From Triops longicaudatus (taxonomy: Eukaryota > Arthropoda > Branchiopoda > Notostraca > Triopsidae), in NCBI GenBank assembly GCA_022885665.1, contig JAGQDJ010000075.1:248001-312000 (forward strand): a stretch of DNA of 64,000 nt. Direction: 5' to 3'. Within the stretch, counting starts at the first letter, position 1. The number at the start of each line of letters is the position of its first letter. Positions 37,076 to 45,897 of the stretch are shown here, piece after piece. A model generated the notes under the pieces. The model saw only the letters and a list, made by a program, of their open reading frames with translations, was not told where the DNA came from and did no database searches. The translations under genes were made by a program, and so were the position numbers.

Positions 37076-39583
37076 TTAAGATGCATTATCAGAGGCGGCA
37101 GCGGCGTTAGCAGCAGCTACCATTAGCTCATCAAAGGTGTAATGACTGGGTGACGAGGCCGGCAAATTCTCAGGCTCTCTGTCTTCTTCATGGTCCATAA
37201 TGGATTCTCCAATCCAGGCTTGTTGCTTACACAATTCCGCTTGTTTGAACATAGCTGTCAAAACTTCCCAAAGACAGTTTTCCTTCGGATAGTCATTGTC
37301 CACTAAATTCACCAAATAGTAGCGATCAGCTACATCGTTGATTAGGTTCCGGGATTCAGATCCTTCCGGGTAAAGTTTACCCCATTCTTCGCGCCAGAGT
37401 CCAAACGCTTCATCCTACGCAAAGCAGCACAAAAATTTGTAACGCATTAATATCTTTTTAAAAAGATTTTTCAAGTCTTACCTTCCAGACTTTAAAGCTG
37501 ACTGGATCGACAACTGTGGGCTGCACAATTTCGCGGCCAGGGAATACTCCCCATGTAACTGCAATGGGACGGTGCTTATGGCTATTGGTATGCTCCCGTC
37601 CAGCCGCGTTGATGATATGGTAATTAACTCGCGGGAACGACGGCAGGACTTGGAGCAAGGCGCGAACGTTATCGGCACATGTGAAGAATTCCAAGTACGC
37701 TTTCTGGTACACGTATCCATCGACTGAGCCCCAACCAAAAACGGGGTCTTGAGATGGCGCTCCATTAACGTTGGGTTGCGAGTTAATGGTTAGAACTCCA
37801 TTGCGGTTAAATTCAGCTAACTTTTCACGAAGAAAATACGTTTCCGGGCTGATCTCGTCTTCATTCCACGCTGTTCTGGTCACCTGTTTGTTCAGAAAAA
37901 TAAAACAAGTGAAACTCAACAGTTCTTCGAGGTTTAGACAGAACAAACCTTATACCCTTGATTGTTGGGTTTTCCGGTGACATAACTTTCGAAAACATTA
38001 AAGATGTCTTGTTCTGAATGAAGCTTTCTACCCCACATATTAAGAAGTTCTTCCTTTGGGCTTTTACTTTTTAGGTAAAAAAGATAATAGTCCTTGAGTT
38101 CACCAAACGCTGGGGAATCTGCCATACCCCAACGTCCGTTAGGGAAGTCATCCCAGTGTTGTGTCCTGTGGATATACGCTTTGGGTCGAGACGACCAAAA
38201 AATGGGTCGTACGGTTTCTGTCGATCGCTTCGCGTTCGCGGCTAAGCGCCAAGGCAACGGACGCCGAGGATCGGCCCGCCACAAGCCTAGCTGCTTGAGA
38301 ATACTAACGGTGGCTACCTCCCTGTTTTTTTTAACAATAATAGTAAAATATAATTAATTAAAAAATAATAATTATTGTTTTCATTTAATGTAACGAAACG
38401 AAGAAACTAAAAAAAGGCAGACTTGCCTGTTTAGCGTATAAAAATGAACACCCGGTGCATGACCAGATCGGAAAAGTTCTCGTATCATGGTAACCGCCTG
38501 GTGGATGCCGTAGTTACGAATCGCCTCATCGTTATCTTTCAAGGGAGTTAAAACATCCGTGATTTCCTTTGGAACCTCCAGCTTCGATAATTTAACAATG
38601 TGTCGCAAGGAATCATAGCTCTATAAATAAAAATGCATTAAGATTTATCCTAATAACGGTTGCGATGAAATACTTGTATAGGCATGACTCCTGGGATAAT
38701 GGGAACGGTAATACCTAGTGCTCTGCAATCATCTACGAATTTCTGAAAAGTTTCTGACCGGAAAAATAGTTGTGTGATAACAAAATCTGCGCCAGCGTCC
38801 ACCTTGTCCTTCAAGTATAGCATGTCTTGTTCGTACGTTGTTGCTTCTGGATGACCGGTAGGATAGCCAGCTACACCTATGGTAAAATGTGATCCGAATT
38901 CTTCCTTGATCAATCTGACTAAATCCGTTGCGTAACGCAGGGATTTGTCTTTAGGATTCCACTCTTCAGCTACGGGGATATCTGATCAGAAAGATTCTTT
39001 TTAATTTTTTTTTTATTAACTTTGCATAGCCAGTATTTACCTCCGCGCAGAGCTAAAATATTACGAATACCAAGATCTTTGGCTCGTTTAAGGTGTTTCA
39101 AAACTTCTTCACGATCCATAGTGCAGCAAGTGAGGTGTAACATCGTTTCGAGCCCACAATAATTTAAAGCGGCACTAGCGATCGTCATCGAGGACGTTTC
39201 TGTATCCCCGGTGGGATTACCGGCTGGATGCCACGTTATATCGCAAAATAATGGTCCTCCAGCCCGCATGCGGTCAAATCTGAACAGAAAACACATTTTA
39301 GAGGAGTTGTAAAGTGAGGGTCAGATTGTTGACCGTACCGAGCTAAAAGATTCACAGCGCCTTCCTTGGTCCTCGGAGGAAAAAACTCGAGAGAGAAAAA
39401 ACGATCATGGCTTTCTATGCGGGCATGAATTTTGTCGATCAGTCGCTCGTAAATGTCAAATTCCGCCGGAGAAGAGGATCGTTCATATGGAGTGTTCCTT
39501 CCACTTTCATCACTGCTTTGACTGGAAACGGCCCATTCTTCTTCTTTCGATACGCCTTTTGGTTCGCTTTCAAGTTTACCCAT
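37076..39583 (-). CDS. MTHFR: Methylenetetrahydrofolate reductase
   Basis: Seven exons (39583-39339, 39279-39041, 38981-38674, 38620-38427, 38321-37949, 37883-37482, 37414-37076) give 699 residues (human 656). The enzyme reduces 5,10-methylene-THF to 5-methyl-THF using NAD(P)H and FAD, supplying methionine synthesis. Catalytic-domain motifs seen are FFSLEFFPPRTKEGAVN, TWHPAG, LETMLHLTCC, VAGYPTGHPEA and GADFVITQLFF. The C-terminal S-adenosylmethionine-binding regulatory domain includes RPIFWSSRP, PAFGELKDYYLFYLKSKSP and WGVFPGREIVQPTVVDPVSF. Residues 20-36 are Ser-rich with a Thr-Pro at 31-32 in the place of the human Thr34-Pro phosphorylation site, so the same control by phosphorylation is plausible. 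The donor of intron 4 is GC, not GT: AACAG|GCAAGT at 38427/38426. Confidence 0.97.
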
Positions 39584-41150
39584 TTTGGAATCAAGTAATA
39601 CGTTAAATACTGTCCTACGAGAAAAGTCGTATATAACTTACACTGTAAAAAAATCATTGCGATGTGTCATAAGCCTATGATACTTTTGGCGTATATAAGC
39701 TTATATGTTTACTTACTAGTGCATAGAAGATTCAAACTTTGCGCCCTGAACGAGACGGGGTGGAGTGACTCCAGCTTATTATGCGTTCAACGTGTTAGGG
39801 ACTAAAGAGAGTCGATACAGGGGGAGCCGGACTTTTATACCTGCTTGGCTATCACTAAGCACATGATGAGCACGTGACTCCTCTGTTCGAATCAACGTAG
39901 CTCTGCGCAGCATTAAAAGCGTACCCAATGCTTGAATTTGTGTATGGGATTGTTGACTAACACGTTTTTCGTCGCTTTATGGGTGGAGCCATCATCCAAC
40001 TCAGTGCTGGCGTCACGTGGTAGGCTACCAAAAACTGAACGCGCGAAACGTAGGCCTAATTTAAGTTGTTGGTATGCGTTGTTTTAATTCTACCGAGGTA
40101 CACGAAAGGTTCTTATGGCTTAAGTAAAAGATTACCGCTGTGAAAAATAGCTGATGTCGACGAACGGAAGGAAAACGTTGGCGTATTCTTGTGTATTGCA
40201 ACACTTACGTATAAAGTTCCACTGCTTTCGTAATTTTCAAGAATTAGTGCACTCAATTCCGCAGTGACTGCGAAATTCGTTGTTTTTATGAAAAAAAATA
40301 TACTCATCCCTTATGGGGCTAATGTTTCTTCGATTAAGAGAAGAAAAAGAGCTTTAAACTTCTTATTGTTTCTTGAGCGACTTGCAGGAATAATATTCTG
40401 TTTCTTTTTTTTAACTACTGCCAAATAGTTCTAAATTTCAGTATAGTTTCTTATGTGGAATGTAAGAATAAAGCTTTTCTTCATTTGTCAGTATTCTTCA
40501 CTTAAGTGCTGCATGTGCAGGGTAGAGTAGAGTGGGGAGCTTGTATTGCAATATAATAACACTTTATACACAGGACAATGTATTGCAATACTATAACACT
40601 TTTAGAATAGTAATAATATGCGTATTGGCACATACTTAGCCATTGACGTTGCTAGATGATTTGGCTGTCCGGGGTGCACCGTGTTTTCGATCAAGCCCCT
40701 CTCATGTACTGAAAACAAAAAGATACTTCCAATTAAACACGAAACAAGATTCAGTTTTCCTAGTGTTTGATGACGTGCTAAACTGACGATTAAAGTTTTG
40801 TGGAATTGCACTTGATTTTGCTGTAATGCCAGTGGAGAATATAAACAGTTGGACACTTCTTCTACATGTTTGGCTTTGGGCAGTTGCACTTTCAACGATG
40901 TTATTTTTTACCATTGATACTTCTTAATTTTCTTTGCGCACATCTATTTAGTTGGCATGCAAAGTAAGCCTTATTCGCATTTTAAAAATTCTCTTATGAA
41001 ATTGAAGATTATTGCTTTTACAGTTATTTATACATTAATTTATATATTAGCTGAAGTAATAATCATAAATTCCTGCGATAGAGCGACAACTGGTCAAAAT
41101 CCGCTATACAGCAAATCGGAAAATTGGGTTAACGCATAGGGTAGGTTAAA

Positions 41151-41301
41151 TAATGAACCCTTTTATAACAAACTTTCGGCCGATCTAAACAGATCGTAAC
41201 TTCCAGAATATGAAGGTATTAAAAGTGTCTGGTATAACGAATTCTGGAAAAGCCGGAGTTCTTTCTATTCCCAGTGGGTTCGTTATAACAAGATTCTAGT
41301 G
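41151..41301. mobile_element. Degenerate MITE with TTATAACGAAC-type ends
   Basis: The right end reads GTTCGTTATAACAAGATTCTAGTG and the left contains TTATAACAAAC in the opposite sense, so a TTATAAC(G/A)AAC core is inverted at both ends. The right end matches the right end of the element in the MIB2 intron at 47281-47458. The outermost left bases are poorly conserved. Confidence 0.45.
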
Positions 41302-42357
41302 TATTTTTAACTTACGCCAGAAGCTTAAAACGATTCATACTTACGCCTGGAAAACAATTCAAATTTATTAAAGTGATAGATTACTTACTGTATGGTTACA
41401 AAATAACTTATGTTTAATCGAAATTAATAGAGAATTAGGGCTCTCCTAATTCGCGCGCATTTCTGCATACAAAGTACTTGGATGTTATAGTGCATTATCT
41501 TGCCTCTAGATGGGGTAGAGTGTAATTGGTACATCTTTAATTCCAACCGAAGCCCATTGTTTCGCTGAGTGTCAAGCCTCGATTTTGGCGTCAAGTCGCA
41601 GACGTTTCTCGTTGTTGAAATTTCTCGTAAATGATCACGGATCGGAAAATTTTCCCCGTTCCTCTCAGGTCTTATTTGAAAGCTAAAGATTGAAATTCTT
41701 GAGGCTGACGCTGACAATGAAATCAGACTTTATTAATTTCTCAATTTTTGCTATTTTTAATTGAGACTTTTCATGGCTAGGCCTTGCGTTGTTTGCCGAA
41801 ACTTTCACCTTTATCAGCTGTAAAGAAACTTTTTTTTACAGTTGTCTCTTGTTACAATTGATCCAAGCCTCCTCCATCCCATATTTGCTGTTTGTTTATA
41901 GACGAACGATGTCGCATTTGGGACTCGATATTTGCACCACTTTTTCAGAAGATTAGTTTGGCAAAGGCTCTGAAAAATTGCAATATTTGAAATGTGTTGT
42001 GACTTTTAAACCTATTGTTTGTGCAGATTAAACAGAATAAAAACTAGTTATAATGAATCATTCGATACCAGAAAAACTGTTCGGTATATCTGAAATTGGT
42101 TTTATCAGATTTGTCCTTAATCTTGACATACCTTGTGGCCTTAATATCCGTTCACTGTGGCCAGCAATTTGTTAGCAAAGGAATTCGTATTTCGAGAATC
42201 TACTGGTTAACACAAATAAGTTTCTATTGTACGATTTAAAAAAAAAATTGACTCAAGGCATAACCTTCGATAGAAAAGGGTAACACAAATTTAGTCCTTT
42301 TCCTCTAACATCGTAACCATTAGTCTTTGGACTTCTACATTATACTGTGCTTGAATA

Positions 42358-42430
42358 CAAAAATTCAAAAACAAAAATAAAATAAAAATAAATAAGCTTG
42401 TTAAATAAAAATAAAGAAATGAAATAAAAA
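42358..42430 (+). repeat. A-rich simple repeat (AAAAT/AAATA units)
   Basis: Repeated AAATA and AAAATA units with little C or G, upstream of the CDA gene. Confidence 0.6.
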
Positions 42431-42695
42431 ATGTCGATCAAGTAATGCGACTACTGCGTTTTTTTTTCACTGTTAAAATTGCAAGCACATGTGCCACAGC
42501 ATTTAATTAGGGTATGATTTTCGTAATCCAAAGTATCATGTGACCGGACGATGAGAACCCAAGCCAAACCAAGCGCCAAAGGGTCTCTGACCCGAATACT
42601 CGCGTACTGGAAATACTGCCAAGAGCTAGTAAGCGCCGACTCTAGAAAGAGAAAACGGAAGAGTCGGACTGTCTGCAATCAATAGTTGAAGCACG

Positions 42696-43279
42696 ATGGC
42701 TGAGCAAACAACTTCTCGAGTTCTCACCTTAGAAGATCTGGGTAAGTTTAGTGCGAACTACCTGCCTTATTTTTTTATCTGCATGTTTTAACTGAGTTCT
42801 GCATTTCAACTCCTAGACCCAGTTTTGCAAGACTTAGTGCGGACTAGCGTTGAGGCCCGGGAGAAAGCGTATTGTCCGTACAGTAAATTTGCGGTTGGAG
42901 CGGCTTTACTAAGCGAGGATGGGACTGTTATAACGGGCTGTAACGTGGAAAATATTTCTTACGGATTAACCATATGTGCAGAACGCACGGCTGTGGTGAA
43001 AGCCGTTTCTGAAGGAAAACGCAACTTTGCGGCCATCGCTATCTGTGCGGAAATGAAGGAGCGATTTGTCGGACCTTGTGGAGCTTGTCGACAAGTAACT
43101 TGAAGGGTTATCATCTCTAGATAAGATAACAAGCTTTTATGTGGGATTAGGTTTTGGCAGAGTTTAACGTGGATATGGTTGTGTACTTGTCAAAGCCCAA
43201 CTTTGAAATCATGAAATTTACGGTTGGCGAATTACTGCCTCATTCTTTCGACCCCAGATGGGTAACCTTCGACAACTAA
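42696..43279 (+). CDS. CDA: Cytidine deaminase
   Basis: Three exons (42696-42741, 42817-43094, 43151-43279) give 150 residues, the normal size for the homotetrameric enzyme. It converts cytidine and deoxycytidine to uridine and deoxyuridine in pyrimidine salvage in the cytosol. The zinc site and proton-shuttling glutamate are visible: CAE at 69-71, and Cys103 and Cys106 in GPCGACRQ. YCPYSKFAVGAALL and GCNVENISYG are typical of the family. The last exon supplies the usual C-terminal half with VGELLPHSF. It lies head-to-head with MTHFR, about 3.1 kb away. Confidence 0.97.
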
Positions 43280-43937
43280 TGAGAAATCTAATTAACAGTC
43301 AAACTGTGTACGTAAGGCCATGGTGGATACAATACATGCTTAGAGACGTATTTTTTTCAAACGAGAAGTGAAAAGTTTTACATAGGTATTGGCGTTCAGT
43401 TACGTAAGGTTCACGTTCGAAGTAAGTGCGCATGTAACAAGAGTCTGAACGTGGAAAAACTATTTAAACGAGAAATGCATCTAATTTCGTCTGAGCTCTG
43501 GACCTCGTAAGCCTAGCGACCTTGGTTAAAATAGTAAACCTGGAGCCAAAGGTCAACGAATTATACAAGTTACACGCTAGCGAAGAAACCATTTTTTTTT
43601 TACTTCAGTTAGGCGAGTTAGTTATGATTGAATAACCGAGTAATGGCTGTGAGAAACATACCGAAGAACGAGACTTGTGCACTATTCTATTTTACAGTAA
43701 AACCATCTTTAACGCTGCATTCGAAGTGTACGTTCGTTAGCTCATCGTTTTAGTTAGTCCTATGACCTTATAACACCTAATGGAACAAAGTTTACACCTA
43801 CAAAATTTAACTTCTACGTCGACGTTTTCTTATGGACTGGAAAATGGGCTAAAATGAGTAGGCTCCAAACTTTAACGCTAGTGTATAATTGAGTGAAACT
43901 AACTCTTTCGAAAATTACTGGATATTGCACTATGAAT

Positions 43938-44105
43938 CAGTGGCGTCTTGCACTTCAAAAATTTGGGGAGCTCGATTTTGCATTTCTCTTAATAAAAGAG
44001 TTCATGAGTTATAAATGAGTTTTAAATGATACCTTTTTTTTCAGGATGGCAAAAATTTGGGGGGGCGGGCCCCACCCCCCGGCACCATATGGCACGACGC
44101 CTCTG
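43938..44105. mobile_element. hAT-type MITE with perfect 8-bp target site duplication
   Basis: The element begins CAGTGGCGTC and ends GACGCCTCTG, a terminal inverted repeat matching in 9 of 10 bases. The 8-bp sequence CTATGAAT lies directly before (43930-43937) and directly after (44106-44113). Eight-base duplications and CAGTGGCG-like ends are typical of the hAT superfamily. It is 168 bp long, has no transposase frame, and contains a GC-rich palindrome (GGGGCGGGCCCCA). It must have moved using an enzyme supplied from elsewhere. Confidence 0.85.
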
Positions 44106-44230
44106 CTATGAATACTTGGAGCAAGATTCAAGAATAATGCTAGGCCGATTATAAATTTAACCGACGTCCCAGTAAGAGTGCATCACATGGGCTTTTAATA
44201 TAGACCTAGTTTCTTTTCTCTACTAACGTT

Positions 44231-44275
44231 CAGGGGCGCAGCGAAGGGGGGGGGGCGGGCCCCCCCGAAATTATT
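44231..44275. mobile_element. Truncated relative of the hAT-type MITE
   Basis: It starts CAGGGGCGCAGCG, followed by a G run, GGCGGGCCCCCC and GAAATT. The same order (CAGAGGCG, G run, GGGCCCGCC, AAATT) is found when the intact element at 43938-44105 is read on the minus strand. No second end or target duplication was found, so it appears cut short. Confidence 0.5.
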
Positions 44276-44333
44276 TTCTTGTGTGCAAGTAAGCTCAGTG
44301 GCATGAATTTTCACAGGTCCGGAGCCTAGCAAT

Positions 44334-44471
44334 ATGTGGAACCCTTTAACTATTGGTGACAAATCACCAGGAGACATGGCTCAACCTTCGTTGGTGACGT
44401 TACCTAGTACCACTCCGGCAGAAACGACCTCATCGACACCAATGGTGACACCAACCCGACGAGATGTATAA
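44334..44471 (+). CDS. Short Ser/Thr/Pro-rich open frame, possible terminal exon (unrecognised)
   Basis: I do not recognise this protein. The frame runs 45 codons from the ATG (MWNPLTIGDKSPGDMAQ) through a Thr/Ser/Pro-rich stretch (STTPAETTSSTPMVTPT) to a TAA. A splice-acceptor-like TTTTCACAG ends at 44316 in front of it, the frame is open from there, and an AATAAA lies about 100 bases after the stop. These signs fit a last exon of an unidentified transcript. No upstream exon was found, and it sits among mobile-element fragments, so it may be non-coding. Confidence 0.2.
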   Translation: MWNPLTIGDKSPGDMAQPSLVTLPSTTPAETTSSTPMVTPTRRDV

Positions 44472-45116
44472 AAAGATTTCGGCTATGAGGTCGTCAAAAA
44501 TACTATTAGGTATTTGTGTGTTGGGGTGCGTGAAAAAGCACTACGATTTTTTTTTTGACAGAAGAAAAGTGCTTGTAATAAAATTTCTAGCGAATTAGTC
44601 GCGCTTGACAGCGACAAATCCGCGGTAGTATTTTTTATGTCTGCCAATAAAAGTTTGTTGTACTGGAACAATTATTATCGTACTTATTAATTTTATTGGA
44701 ATTACAAAGATGGTAATTCTGACGTAACCTGATTAACCGACATGTCTGCAATTTGGAAATTAAGGAATGTAAATTGTCAGCATGGACGAGAGGATTCCGA
44801 ATGTGTAAGAATTATTGCGCTAGCCCTTCAAATAAGCGAGAAAACTGAGCTTGAATATGAAATTATGCCCTGAGGGCGTCTCAGGAGCCAAAAAGTATGA
44901 AATCCCATAACGAATAACATGGGAAAAAGTGCGATGCACGATGCCAGATTCATGCTTTTCGAGGTCTCGTTCACCCTTTCCTTTCCCTTTTCCTGCTTCC
45001 CATGCTGTTTCCGATGATATTATTCATAATCCCATTTTATTGAGATATACCAGGATCCATAGGAAGCAGGACAGGGAAGTTGGTACTTTTTTCCCCACAA
45101 AATTCAAACTTCAGAC

Positions 45117-45190
45117 ATGGGGACTCGAACCCTCTACTTCGCGATCATAAGTCCAAGACACAGACTGTTCGGCCAAAGCGCTTTACGAAC
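45117..45190 (-). repeat. tRNA-Leu-like SINE head or tRNA pseudogene
   Basis: Read on the minus strand, an A-box-like TTTGGCCGAACAG and a B-box-like GGTTCGAGTCC are spaced as in a tRNA gene. Between them is TTGGACTTATGATC, close to the anticodon arm of a leucine tRNA. The acceptor stem does not close, and sequence runs on downstream towards about 44930, as in a tRNA-derived SINE. It is probably not a working tRNA gene. Confidence 0.5.
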
Positions 45191-45378
45191 ATTTTCTTAT
45201 TTGAGCTATAAATCTTATATATGAATAGGATGTTGATCTCGAGGGCCTTCGCGCTACTTCAGTAGCGGCACCTAGCAATGTCGTTTTTTACTACTTCCAG
45301 CATTCTTGTTCGTTATTTACATTTCCGGGATTTTCTGTAGGACTAAATTGCGAGAAAAATTATAGTTTTTTTGGCAGA

Positions 45379-45723
45379 ATGTGGTACGAAATCCTGCCGA
45401 GCTTATTAACTGTTGGGGCTGCCGTGTCTGTGCCTCCCCTTCTTATGCCCTATATTTCAAAATTTATGCACAATGGCAAGGTAAAAAACAACTTGTAACT
45501 TTGAAATCATCCTGTTAACTGAACCAATCATTTTTGTGTATTAGCCATGCCCTCGTAGACTCGTTGACCAAGAAGATCAACTGTACTATTTCCGCGACAC
45601 CCGACTCAGCGGAAACGCTTACGTTCTGAAAGTAACTTCTCTACGTTCTCAGTTCTTACCTTTTCTTTTTTTCTAATTTCGTTCATTTTGTTACAGGGTC
45701 TGGAGAATATTCCCGATAAATAA
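45379..45723 (+). CDS. NDUFA1: NADH dehydrogenase 1 alpha subcomplex subunit 1 (MWFE)
   Basis: Three exons (45379-45480, 45545-45631, 45697-45723) give 71 residues, against 70 in human. This is a small single-pass accessory subunit of mitochondrial complex I, needed for its assembly. It begins MWYEILPSLLTVG, matching the MWFEILPGL start that names the family. One hydrophobic segment (about residues 6-26) is followed by a charged matrix or intermembrane tail. The end, LSGNAYVLKGLENIPDK, matches the family's conserved KGLENID. The stop codon lies inside an AATAAA. Confidence 0.95.
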
Positions 45724-45724
45724 A
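45719..45724 (+). terminator. Polyadenylation signal overlapping the NDUFA1 stop codon
   Basis: The AATAAA at these positions contains the TAA stop (45721-45723). If used, the 3' UTR would be only tens of bases long, which suits the 174-base gap to the MIB2 stop on the other strand. Confidence 0.45.
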
Positions 45725-45897
45725 ACACTCGAACTATCGAGAATCTGTAAATGTAATATCAGTTAGCTCTAAATACACGGAGAAGGAGAACATCTCTCAT
45801 TTGAACACTCGAAAACGCTTTTATACAAAGTTTTGTCAGATCTATACAATCACAAGTTATTTTTTCTGAAAAAAGGGGCTGAATGAGATAAAAACAC

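Larger units (their letters stand above)
39584..42695. other. Divergent intergenic region, MTHFR to CDA
   Basis: It contains the MTHFR 5' end and CDA promoter. A degenerate inverted-repeat element lies at about 41151-41301 (listed separately). An A-rich simple repeat of AAAAT/AAATA units runs from about 42358 to 42430. Short open frames such as 40602-40895 (minus) have no recognisable features. Confidence 0.5.
43280..45378. other. Repeat-rich intergenic region, CDA to NDUFA1
   Basis: It holds a hAT-type MITE, a related fragment, a short Ser/Thr-rich open frame with an acceptor-like upstream site, and a tRNA-like SINE candidate, each listed below. The rest shows no coding signal. Confidence 0.6.
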
